NCBI RefSeq assembly: GCF_020283565.1
Contig: NC_060064.1
Coordinates: 15,520,337-15,584,336 of the forward strand
DNA length: 64,000 bases
DNA from: Trifolium pratense
Lineage: Eukaryota > Streptophyta > Magnoliopsida > Fabales > Fabaceae
Direction: 5' to 3'
A program made the position numbers and the translations under genes. Positions 10,891-21,161 of the stretch are shown here, piece after piece. The notes beneath the pieces were generated by a model, which saw only the letters and a list, made by a program, of their open reading frames with translations, was not told where the DNA came from and ran no database searches. How positions within the stretch are numbered: position 1 is the first letter of the stretch; each line of letters begins with the position of its first letter.

Positions 10891-11629
10891 ATAGAATAAC
10901 CTTGAAAATTAAGCTGAAACTTGAGATTTGGTTGCAGGTTCAAAGCAAGAAGAGATAGAGAGCATTTGAAAAGCTTAGTGATTAAGTAGTAGTATGTGAT
11001 GATAGTGTTGTTGGTTATCAATCTGTGTCATTAGCCAGAAAAGTAACAGTATTGTGGATGGATGCTGAATTACTTAAAATGGTAAGTAGTAGAAATAATT
11101 AAGAAATTGGACTGACTGCTTAAAATGGAAAAACATTATTAATCTTACTGCCTGCCACTACTACTACTGCCCAAAGTAATTGTCATGGGGACCAATTTCG
11201 TATGTAGATGCATGGAAATAGGATTGTGTGGAGTCATAAAACATGCATGTGAAAAAACTAATGGAAGCAAATAGTCACTATAATGATTGAATATATTTAA
11301 TCAAAAGGAAATAAAATAGTCATTAAATCATCGTATTTTGCTAAACAATTGTTTAAACAATTGTCACTAAATCATCATATTTTGTGTAAATTATATAATC
11401 TATTGTTTCTTTATTATGTATTGAGAATTCTATTATTGTGATGTCATACTGAAAGTTGTTTTATCAAAGGACAACTTGCTCAAAGAGAAAACAACATTAG
11501 TTGAACATATAGATATAACTTACTTAATAAGGCATTGATGAAAGCAGATTTTCCAACATTAGATGAACCCTAAAGGCTTAATAGTTTTTAAATATAAAGA
11601 ACATAAATAGCAAATTGGATGACAATTAT

Positions 11630-11935
11630 CTAGACGATTACCCGTGCGATGCACGGATCTTATGCGTTGTTTTATACTATAACGTCAAAAAATTATTTGT
11701 ATAAGTAGCAAATTGATTAATAGCAAAAACATTAACTATTTTGAACCAAAAATAATAAAATACACAAAATAATAAAATGAAAAAAAATTAAAATGAATAG
11801 TAACTCAAAATAATAATAATAACAATTAGTACCACTCATTAAATTAATTAATATAAGTGGGTGATGTGGCTAAATGAAAGGTTTTCATTGGTTTAAGTGA
11901 GTGATGTGGATTAGGGTTTAGATAGTCAATTGGAT
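11630..11935 (-). mobile_element. Helitron-like element, minus orientation
   Basis: On the minus strand a hairpin CCGTGCATCGCACGGG (11641-11656) is followed nine bases later by CTAG (11630-11633), the pattern of a Helitron 3' terminus. The other end meets the AT microsatellite, where CCTAGATAGTTATCC on this strand mirrors CCTAGATAGTTCTCC of the opposite element. Both share the phrase ACCCTAATCCACATCACTCA. No Rep/helicase is present, so it would be non-autonomous. Confidence 0.55.
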
Positions 11936-11944
11936 AACTATCTA

Positions 11945-11946
<2 letters not shown>

Positions 11947-12007
<61 letters not shown>

Positions 12008-12019
12008 TATATATATATA
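11947..12019. repeat. AT microsatellite between two Helitron-like elements
   Basis: A (TA)n run with one interruption (TAAATA near 12002). It is the centre of an inverted repeat whose arms read AACTATCTAGG on the left and CCTAGATAGTT on the right. Confidence 0.95.
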
Positions 12020-12032
12020 ATTCCTAGATAGT

Positions 12033-12917
12033 TCTCCTACTATCCATCTTAACCCTAATCCACATCACTCATTTACATCCAATTAAATCACACAATAATG
12101 CCACATCACTTCCTTATATTATATCATTTTCACCTCTATTTTTTTTGTTTCCACATCACTTCCTTATATATTTTTTCAATATAATCAATATTATAACATT
12201 CTCATCTCTATTTTTTTTTTATATTATATCAGTCTCATAATAAATAATAAAGAATTATGCTTCTCCAATTATCCAAAAATTGATGTCACAAGATGTTACA
12301 ATTTTCTACATTATTATTGAATTATACCTCTCCAATTATCCAAAAATTGATGTTGTGATGTTACATTTTTCTACATTATTATAACATTTCTTAGTGACAA
12401 TGAAGATGAACATGGTGTGATTCTCTTTCAATATTTATCCCATTTAAATGTCAACCGTTTTCATAGAAACAACAAAGAGTTTATAATTTAGTCACAAAAA
12501 AAAATACGAAGATATACATTATTGACTTAATTACATTATAATTTTAGAGAAGAGTGAAGGTTATGCAAAAAGTTAGGTTATGAGATTGAAATATATAATA
12601 ACCATTATCATTATCATATTTCATTCAATTTTAGTGTGTCGCCTATGCGTTGCACTATTGCATTGGCTGGCACACCCCACCAAAAAAATAAATACAGTTC
12701 ATTCAATTTTGATGGTCCGTACTCATTCTCTATACATATAGGTATATATATTGGTTGGAGGAAGTGATAAGTACATCACTTTTATATTATTATTATTATT
12801 ATTATTATTATAATTTTCATTTTATAATACTTATTGTTACAATTTATACAAATAATTTTCAACATTATAATATAAAATACCACATAACACTTGTGCATCG
12901 CACGGGTGTGGTACTAG
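12033..12917 (+). mobile_element. Helitron-like element, plus orientation
   Basis: The 5' end TCTCCTACTATCC (12033) resembles plant Helitron starts (TC followed by TCTACTA-like sequence). The 3' end has a hairpin CTTGTGCATCGCACGGG (12890-12906), then TGTGGTA and CTAG (12914-12917). The interior is AT-rich and non-coding, with a TTA microsatellite at 12786-12812. Non-autonomous. Boundaries rest on motif style only. Confidence 0.55.
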
Positions 12918-13422
12918 TTTGAGGAATTCTCATTAAGCTGGATTACAATTGATTTCTATGTTCAAACTTTTCCAATATCCAACCTAACCTTTACTACTTG
13001 AATTTCTCAAAAACATTTCTATTCAATTTGTGCTAAGTGATTGATAAAAGGTTCACTTGCCTAATATCTATCAAAGATCAGTGGGGGATCTTCTCCTTGT
13101 TTCATTGTTATATTTTGGTGAATTTATCAACTAAATCAGTTATTTTGAGAGGAGTATTTAATATTTTGTCTACATTTTTTTTATCTTTAATATAATTAGC
13201 ATATAATTTTACCGAGTAAGGATCCTCTCCATTTTCTATTATTTTCATTTCTTCCATTATCAAAGTTTGTTAATGTTTTGGGATATAAAAGAGATTTCAA
13301 CTCATTTAATGTCGCACATTTGCAACGGAAAATAAACAAATTTATTTATTTATACAGTCAAACATCACTCATAAGAGTTAGGATCCTCTCCATTTTTTGT
13401 TTATTCCATTTTGTCATTACTA

Positions 13423-13870
13423 CTCCCTCCATCCTAATTTGATTGACACAGTTGACTGTTTCACGCATGCTGATGCGTAACTTTGACGATTAATATTTTT
13501 AATTGTATAATACTCCCTCCGTCCCATATTATAAGCAAAAAAAATCATTTTTTCTTGTCCCAAATTATAAGCAAAAAAAATAACTTTTATCATTTTCAAG
13601 ATAAACTTTTACTTAATTTACTCTCTCTCTTCTTTTTCCCATAATCAATAACCAATAAAAACTGTTTTTACATCTTCCTATGAAACTTATTTCATATTTT
13701 ACTTTTTTTAATAAGTGTGAAAATATTTTTTTGCCTATATTATGGGACGGAGGAAGTAGTAAAAATTATAAAAATTTGATATTTTGAAAATACTCATCGA
13801 GACGAATCAAACAACATCTTATATGTTAATATTTATTTTTGTTTATTAGTAGAAAAATAATGTCAAAGCA
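13423..13870. mobile_element. Outer Stowaway-like MITE, split and decayed
   Basis: It starts TA-CTCCCTCCATCC at 13421 with GACACAGTTGACTG and CATGCTGATGCG blocks. It resumes after the inner MITE with AAAATTTGATATTTTGAAAATACTCATCGAGACG-type sequence. The right terminus is lost near the AAT microsatellite. A matching right end of this family is at about 19020-19155. Confidence 0.6.
13511..13758. mobile_element. Inner Stowaway MITE with TA target duplication
   Basis: TA at 13511-13512 and 13757-13758 flank 244 bp. The left end CTCCCTCCGTCCCATATTATA pairs with the right end, whose reverse complement is CTTCCTCCGTCCCATAATATA. This is the usual structure of a Tc1/mariner-derived MITE, with no coding capacity. 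It has inserted into the outer MITE. Confidence 0.85.
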
Positions 13871-13907
13871 AGAAATAAGTGTTATTTCATCATGTTTTTG
13901 AAGTGAA

Positions 13908-13908
<1 letters not shown>

Positions 13909-13959
<51 letters not shown>
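13909..13959. repeat. AAT trinucleotide microsatellite
   Basis: About 17 AAT units in a row. Confidence 0.96.
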
Positions 13960-13960
<1 letters not shown>

Positions 13961-15715
13961 TATTAAAAGTCTTTTTTTTGAAGTATAGGATCAAAAGAAA
14001 CAAAAATTCATCAAGATAAAAAAAAATGCTATTTCAGTAAAATACTATCTTTGTTTCTTTGGCAAAATGAAAGTTTTTGAAGTACAAGATCAAAAGTCAA
14101 ATTACCCGTGGATCATTCTCATATTTAAGCCAATACTAATACAATACTAACATTAGTAAAAAAAAATTAAAATATTCATTAAATAAAAGAGTATGAAGAT
14201 AGACTAACTTTCTGGTGTAAGATCATTAAATATTCATTAAAATATTCATTTCTGTTGGTGGGCCTTTGTTGGGCCATTAGGATGAACTTGTCTTAATTAA
14301 GAGGGAAATGAAGAAAATATATTCAAAAAATTAGTTTTCATTTTGTAGAAGAAATTGAAGAAATTAATATAACACGAGTAAATCATAAACCTTTTCCATT
14401 TCTCTGACAGTTGAGTTCTCTCTTCAATTTTTTCAGTTGAGTTCTCTCTCTTGTAACAAAGAAATTGATTATCATTTTTCTACCAAAGAAATTGAAGAAC
14501 AATGGAATATTTTGATATGTTACATTTTTATTCTTATAATCTTATCTTATAATGTACAATTTTATGATTTTAAAATGATTCATTCATAAACAATTAAATA
14601 TGAAAAATTGATAAACACAAAAACTTCAATTTTAAAATTGATACAACTTCTAGGAGATGAAGATCAATTCCCAGAGGTAATATTCCTTGGTTGAGGTTTA
14701 TGTTAAAGCGATGTCTTCAGATAGAACCAAATCCATTGTTCTGTTGTGTAGAATACCTCCAAATTGACCGACAATTTTCCTCGAGAAGATGAGCAGGTAA
14801 AGGTTTTAAATTGTAGTCCGTATACTCAATTGCGGCCGCAATATTATTGATGTGGTAGTGTCCACAACCGCATTGCATCGATATTGCGGTGTGATTTTAA
14901 TTAATTTACGTGTACGGCTGCATCGTAACTGCGTCATTTTATATAGGTTGTCCACTGTAACCGCAATTTCACAAACTATATAAACCGACACTACTATGTC
15001 ACTACACTATTTATTCATCATTGCAGAGTATTATTTTATTCCATAAACATTAATTTGAATATACTTAAAATATACGGTTGAGAGATTGTTAAAAGTAAGA
15101 TTTTCATTAGATTTGACATAAATGAAGATTTGAAGTTCATAAATTTTATTTTTTTATGAGAAAATTTGAACGAAAATTGGTTTTCTGAAAGATAATTGAC
15201 TTGGATTCTATTTTATTTTAAAGCAGATTTATTTCTATTATTTAGACATTGTAAGTGTAATTTTAACCCCATCATGGTGATAGCGGTGAGGGAGGGATTT
15301 TGGTTCGAAGTATTGGTCCAGCAATTTTTACAAAAGGACATTCAAACACATCCAAAAATATTCAATTTTTTGTAGTTTTTTATTTTTTGGATCAGTTTGC
15401 AATTTTTATTTGAATTGATTTCGGTGTTTCATAAAAGGACGTCAAACAAACACAGTTAAATTATGATACTAATATCATGGATACATATTGATGTCTTGGT
15501 GCAAAATCATTCCACTTAAGCTGATTATGATGCAACTAATAGCCAAATCATTTCATTTCGATTTAGTGGATAATACAAAATTTGACTACTTATATTTTTG
15601 TGTAAACACATACATATTCTAGTGCTTCTAGTACATACATATGAAAGGTAACAAGACATTTTTTCTTATAGGTAGAAATCGAACTCCAGAGTTTACAATA
15701 CTCACACACATTAGA
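13960..15715. other. Intergenic; degenerate repeat around 14806-15000
   Basis: No gene is supported. Around 14806-15000 the sequence has repeated AACCGCA and TGCGGT steps (for example ATTGCGGCCGCAATATTATT), a repetitive texture of unknown class. The short frame there is not protein-like. Confidence 0.5.
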
Positions 15716-15790
15716 CACTAATAATTTGTGCTAGACCTTAGTGGTGGTAGTAAGGCATATAAGAGATTTTGAAAGATAATGTTACAAATT

Positions 15791-16928
15791 TTAAGGGCAT
15801 TTGGGTCCTCCCCTTTTGGTCTTCCAGTTGTTGTAGCAAGGGCAAACTTGCTTGTTGCCATAAGTTCCAGGAGGCACACACAAACACTTGGCACAACATT
15901 TGTTACAAAAGAATAAGCATGGCTTCTTGTATTGTGTGTTTGAGCATCTATTAGTGCAACGTGGTCCACATTCTGCAATTTTAGGCACATCAAGTCATTA
16001 GTCAATTTTTTTTGTCAGGTAGCCCAATGGCTAAAAATTTTATCCTTTAAGATGAATAAATAGGGTGTCTGACTGTCTGAGGTTCGAACCCCGGCCCTTG
16101 CATATAAAATTCGATGTCTCTACTACCTGAGCTAAGCTCACGAGGACAATTTATTAATCGTGTTTTACCTATATTGATTTCATCTTCAAAATTATAACTT
16201 AGTAATTACTAGTATGATCTGATTAAACATTAATCATGAATTTCTGAAACCTTAATTGTTTATTACCCTGTGGTTGAAGACTGCCTTCAGTAACGCCATG
16301 CTGAAATTCAGGGAAACAAGAAAGAAAGAAATTAGCACTATAAAAAAAAATTGGCAAAAAAGTTCAAAGAAATTGACAAAATATTCATATGCAAATATTG
16401 TTAATTGCAAAATTGCCCAAACCAAAAAACAGAATATATGAAAATTTTCAAGTTGAACCCCCCCAAAAAAAAAGAACTCACATTGGGAAATTGAGTAGTG
16501 CCATTGTTTTTGCTAGGCTGTGGAGCTGGAGCCTCAACGGTGGACACAATAACTTCAGCCTGGAAAGCATCATATATTATTATTAGGCAAATGATAACTA
16601 GTGTTCACAGGCAAATGATAACGGTGGACCATTAAGTAATTGACTATGTAACACTCAAATGAATTGTGAAACGAAACACAAACATTGTGTCGCGTTAGCT
16701 TGATCATGAAAAAATTGTGTCACGATAACAAGCTAAACATGAACATTGTGTGTGTGTTAGCTCGAACATGAAAAATTGAAGTTCAATGAGTAAAACTACT
16801 AAAATTGAGCTAGTAATTAAGTTAGAAGAAAGAAAATGAGAAAGAGAATTATAGCTTACATGGTTTTGTAGAGGAAGAAGTAGCATTTGAACTAGGAAGA
16901 GTAAAACAATGCACATTTTTCTTGCCAT
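15791..16928 (-). CDS. GASA/snakin cysteine-rich secreted peptide precursor
   Basis: Four coding exons join in phase: 16928-16860, 16559-16482, 16300-16267 and 15972-15791, giving 120 residues. Exon 1 is a signal peptide (MARKMCIVLLFLVQMLLLPL). Exons 2-3 are a variable linker (STVEAPAPQPSKNNG). Exon 4 is the GASA domain, about 60 residues with all 12 cysteines in the family spacing, ending GGPKCP. Introns are GT-AG (donors GTAAGC, GTGAGT, GTAATA). GASA peptides are secreted, often gibberellin- or stress-regulated, and some are antimicrobial. Which role applies cannot be read from sequence. A TATA-like ATTTATAATA lies about 65-70 bp upstream. Intron 3 carries a SINE. Confidence 0.95.
16010..16146 (+). 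mobile_element. tRNA-derived SINE in GASA intron 3
   Basis: The A-box-like TAGCCCAATGGCTAA and B-box GGTTCGAACCCC lie about 60 bp apart, as in tRNA-derived pol III promoters. The rest does not fold as a tRNA. Inserted antisense to the host gene, inside the intron. Confidence 0.72.
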
Positions 16929-16990
16929 TGCTGAAAATAGAGAGAAGAAGATATCACAAGTGTGGTCTTCAAGGACAAAAGAGTGTGAGA

Positions 16991-17000
16991 TATTATAAAT
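16991..17000 (-). promoter_or_regulatory. TATA-like box of the GASA gene
   Basis: The minus strand reads ATTTATAATA, about 65 bp before the ATG. A short 5' UTR is implied. Confidence 0.5.
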
Positions 17001-17099
17001 AGATGAGACTTTATGGTCTTTTATAGATGAAATGTGGCTCATTGTAGCTACATTTTTTACTATATTGCAAGGGTCCAATATTTATCTTCCCAAAAAAAC

Positions 17100-17965
17100 A
17101 GTCACAAAGTCTACACACAAAAGACAATTGCATTTTACGAGCTTGTTATTTCCTAAGTTTCTACTACATCATTAACTTAACTATAACAATTAGTATTATA
17201 TGTTCTTCTCTAATTTTATTTTCTTAGTCTCACATTTAATTAGTCCTCCAAGTATCTCTCAACATATATCTCCCAATATTTGGATTTTAAATGGTTAGGA
17301 TTAGAAAATTAGAAGTCAAGTAATTCGGACTGTCTGATTTTGATCTAACAACTCGTAGTGTATATATTTTAAATTGGTTTTTAAAAATTTGATTTTTAAA
17401 CTTGAAATATTAGGATCTTAGTCAAATGGTCCTGATTTTTGTGAATCGTGACGGTATGTGTGTTAAGGTATTTTATCAAATCCAATTCTCTTACCAAAAG
17501 AATGTAGCTAGCTAGCATGGAATTAGAAAAACTATATTGATACATTTAGTAATTTTTAAATGACTTGAATCTTGATGAACTCTTTGAAAGGAGGAAAATT
17601 AGGTGCAAAAGATATCATATAATTTTTTATAAGTTGTAGACTTTGATCACATAGGTGAAACCATTGTTTGTAACAATCGAATTAAAGATTAAAAACATAA
17701 AAGAATCATACCAAATATTTGATCAATATAATCTTAAAACTATCCTTAATATGTGATTTGTGAATAGGTAAAAAGAAAAAGACATGTGGCCACCCTCACA
17801 TGTGCATTCACATGTGCCCATTGAGAGTAACTAACTTAGAGAGTGACATAAGAAAAGGGAAACACCATATACTAACCTATCACCCTAGCTCTACCTTGTC
17901 TTTTATACATACCATGCACATGCAGTATAGTAATAGTATATCACTCCCGTGAACTAATTTATATC
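17100..17965. other. Intergenic, no gene seen
   Basis: AT-rich sequence upstream of the GASA promoter with no recognised feature. Confidence 0.6.
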
Positions 17966-17968
17966 TTT

Positions 17969-18067
17969 ATTTAGCCACTAGGTTTGGTCTAATAGTAAAG
18001 AGTTTGGATAGTACGCTATAAGTTCTGGGTTCAATTCTCAGCTCATTATATAAACAAAAAAAAATTA
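17969..18067 (+). mobile_element. tRNA-derived SINE-like fragment
   Basis: GCCACTAGGTTTGGTCTAATAG (A-box region) and GGGTTCAATTCTC (B-box region) are followed by an A-rich tail. The head matches, in reverse, the copy at 59453-59538. Confidence 0.65.
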
Positions 18068-19010
18068 TATCTTTATTTATTTACTTTGCACATTACTCTC
18101 GATGGTTTGGAACTTTGGAGTACTCTTCTCTAAATTTTTGTATTGAGTCAGTTTATACCGACTTTAATTGAACCCTTGCTAATAAGCAATGAAATTGGTC
18201 TTTTAAATTAGTCGATCTATATACCGAACTTAAAAGAAATAATCTTAAAGTTGTGCTGTTTATCTTTTATCTCAAAAGTGTACTTACATTTGCACAGTAA
18301 TTCCTTTTCAACTATGGAATCACATGTTATATTAATAGACAGGAAAAGGTACTAAAAAAAGGTTCTTTAATACTATTTCACTATAGCAATATCAAAGATT
18401 TTATGTTTATGCAAAAAAATTGAATGGACAATTGATTGTGTGATTGAGATTGTCACATTTTTTTTTTATTTTGACCATCAGTATTTAGCTCATTAATCCG
18501 TCTAATCTAGTTTGAGAATCAATTCTAACATTAAGTGGTTTTAGTCCACTTTCAATTGCATTCATTGCATATTAATTACTTACACTAAATACCGGTGGTG
18601 CATGTCATCACGTGAATTATTTCGATTAATTGTATTGACATTCATCACATAAAAATCACTTATGCTAAACTTTTCTCCCTCGTCATTCTATTTTTTATGC
18701 GTAGAAAATGAGGGAGAGAAGTTAGCCGTCCATCTCAACCACTAAAAAAGAATTGATGATTAGGTATTCAGTTTGTTCCGTTAGATCCCGTGAAGTACCA
18801 TTTGTTTGTATTCAGCACATTTGTTTACAGCCAAACATGTCACAAGACTTCACCAATGTGTCAGAGTTCTACTCCAAAAGAGATGACATATGTAATAGTT
18901 CAAAACTCTAAACTATTACATTTGTTAATCACTGCTCAAAATGATGCAATCAGAATTTTGCACGTAACTTTCATCCAAAACAAGAAATTTTACACTTAGT
19001 TTCGATTCAT
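18068..19010. other. Intergenic, no gene seen
   Basis: No coding or repeat structure could be supported. Confidence 0.55.
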
Positions 19011-19019
19011 TATGTTATG

Positions 19020-19155
19020 GAATTCAACTATATATGAGTATTTTAGTCAACAACTATATACTAATATTTATTTCTATCTATTAATAAAAAAATATGCTCA
19101 AAATAATATATATAGTGCATGTATATGGTCAAATTGGTTGGAACGGAGGGAGTAG
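19020..19155. mobile_element. Stowaway-like MITE right-end fragment
   Basis: It ends GGTTGGAACGGAGGGAGTA, the reverse of the CTCCCTCC termini, preceded by a TACTAATATTTATTT block like that of the outer MITE near 13.8 kb. The left end is missing. Confidence 0.6.
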
Positions 19156-19344
19156 AAACTATAATTTATAGCATTTAACTATAAACATAATGTAATGTGG
19201 AGATGGACGGTGAAAATGCAACATCGATGCAAGTTTATCACAAAATCCAAGTGCCGAGGGCTAGGGCTGGGGCTGGTGTGTGCGAGACTTTGATGGTGTT
19301 TTTGTTGCGGCAGGTATAAATAATTGTATGCAGAATTTTACTAT

Positions 19345-19525
19345 AGTTGTAAGGGTCTTGGAACTTTAAACGGGCAATCATGAGTTCGATTTTTGACTCA
19401 TGTGAATGAAAAGAATTCAGTTAAGAGGGGAAAATTCATCTCGTATATCCCACAAGTTCCTCGACGGAGATTAGTCATCGCTAACAGTGGTGGAAATTTT
19501 GTACCTGTATGTCATAGTAACACTA
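19345..19525 (+). mobile_element. SINE-like element, family A copy 2
   Basis: Same block order as 8221-8400: GAGTTCGATTTTTGACTCATG, GGGGAAAATTCATCT, CCCACAAG, GGAGATTAGTCATC, GGTGGAAATTTTGTACC. Substitutions are spread throughout, so the copies are old. Confidence 0.6.
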
Positions 19526-19529
19526 AAAT

Positions 19530-21160
19530 AGTGTTTTGCCCTTAGTTAGCGAATTTCAGTTTGTCCTTTCACTAAGCATGTCATGTCATTAGACCCAAAA
19601 CAAAAGCATGTCATGTCTTCATTTATGTTCACTCATAAGCCAACATATTTAGTGAAAGACTAAAATGACGAAATATTCACATTATATGGTTGAAATCGCA
19701 AAAGATTATTACAAGAATAAATCAAAATTCACTAACATTATATAGGGTAAAACACTATTTAACTCATTATTTTACATCAAAATTATTTTTAAATAAAATC
19801 AATTGAATCAAAATTAATATTTGCAACAGTAAACATTCTAGTTAAAAAGTGAGGATGGTGATAGGACACGTTGTGCCCCAATAATAATGTCTCTATTATT
19901 TGGCCATATTCTCATTTGAGGCAAAAAGAAACAGAACAATAGATAGCTGAAGAGATAGATAAAGGGATAGATATGAAGTGATTGGCAATAAACTATTTTT
20001 CAAGCATCAAGTGATGTTGTTTACAGATACCAACAGCATTTTCGTCCCTACAACTTGTTAGATGGTCCAAATTATAAGGGTTCCCTCACATCGTTTAAAT
20101 TCTTTCTTCAAGAAGTATATGAATATATCACCATTTGACACATAGTTGTGAAAGACATTGAGATAATAGCCAATTTCATCAATTCACTTGATCCAAACAT
20201 TAATCTGTTGATTTTTTAAAAAAGTTTTAACTCTAAATTTGAGGTTACATCTCAAATTGCACACAGTGAATATTATAGGTCACACAATGAGTTACCATGC
20301 AATATTGTGATAGATGCCTATGTCATATAATTTGTTTATCTCTCAGCTTTCACCCTTGCATATCGCAATCGCGCAAGTTCTATCTTCTCTGATGATACCC
20401 TGATCAGACTTAAACCACAACTTTAAGAGCATTAGACACAATTTCTCCAGGTTTAATCAACAACAAAAGATTCAAGATTTTATTTTATGGGTCATGCTAA
20501 ACGGTGCCCCCGGGACACTTGTTAAGCATAATATGAAGAACCAGCATGCATCATTCAATTTGAAAAATGATCACCAGGCTATAAATTAAAATTACAACAA
20601 ATTAGAGTTTTTTTTTTTGGTGTTAGGAGAAGGAAGGTCAAGTAATCTAGAGTTCCAAACAGCAGAAGTTCATCATTACTCTGCTATTTCGTCCCTTTTT
20701 CTCTCTTTTAAGATCTCTCTCAAAACAAATAGGCCCTTACAGTCATATATAGATTCCAAAGCTGCAAATTTACTCCATTTCAAATATTAAATATACAGTA
20801 GCAGTAAGAATGCTTTAACTTTCACCCCAGCATAATAACAAATAAATAGATTGTAACTCAAGACCAAAAAAAACTATGGATAGTGATACGTATATGCTCA
20901 AGCATGAGTTAGATAATACATCTACAAAAAATGTTACTTTTTTCTGTAAAATAAAAATGCTACTTTTCTAATGAATGGGGAAAAAGCCCCCAAGAAAAGC
21001 ATGCTACTACTATTATGAAGAAATCTCAATATTACCCATTGAAAAGAGTAAAAGCCCCCAACACTAGAGAAAACAAGTTGGATGATATCTGTGGGAATTA
21101 AATCCCAGAACTAATGCCTAATTGTACTCAACCAAAAGAAAAATCCGAGTTAAAGCCACT
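19530..21160. other. Intergenic and GPI1 3' region
   Basis: No separate gene is supported. Around 20485-20600 a GGTGCCCCCGGGACACTTGTTAAGCA block looks like part of a dispersed element. The part nearest 21160 should contain the 3' UTR of GPI1. Confidence 0.45.
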
Positions 21161-21161
21161 A

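Noticed and set aside
10815..11021. 68-codon minus-strand frame ending in an IYIYIY run
   Set aside because: Product of the AT microsatellite.
14806..14991. 61-codon minus-strand frame with CxxR words
   Set aside because: It arises from a degenerate repeat with CCGCA steps; no start or family support.
16010..18067. tRNA genes suggested by A- and B-box words
   Set aside because: The spacing fits pol III boxes but the arms do not fold into a tRNA; they are tRNA-derived SINEs.
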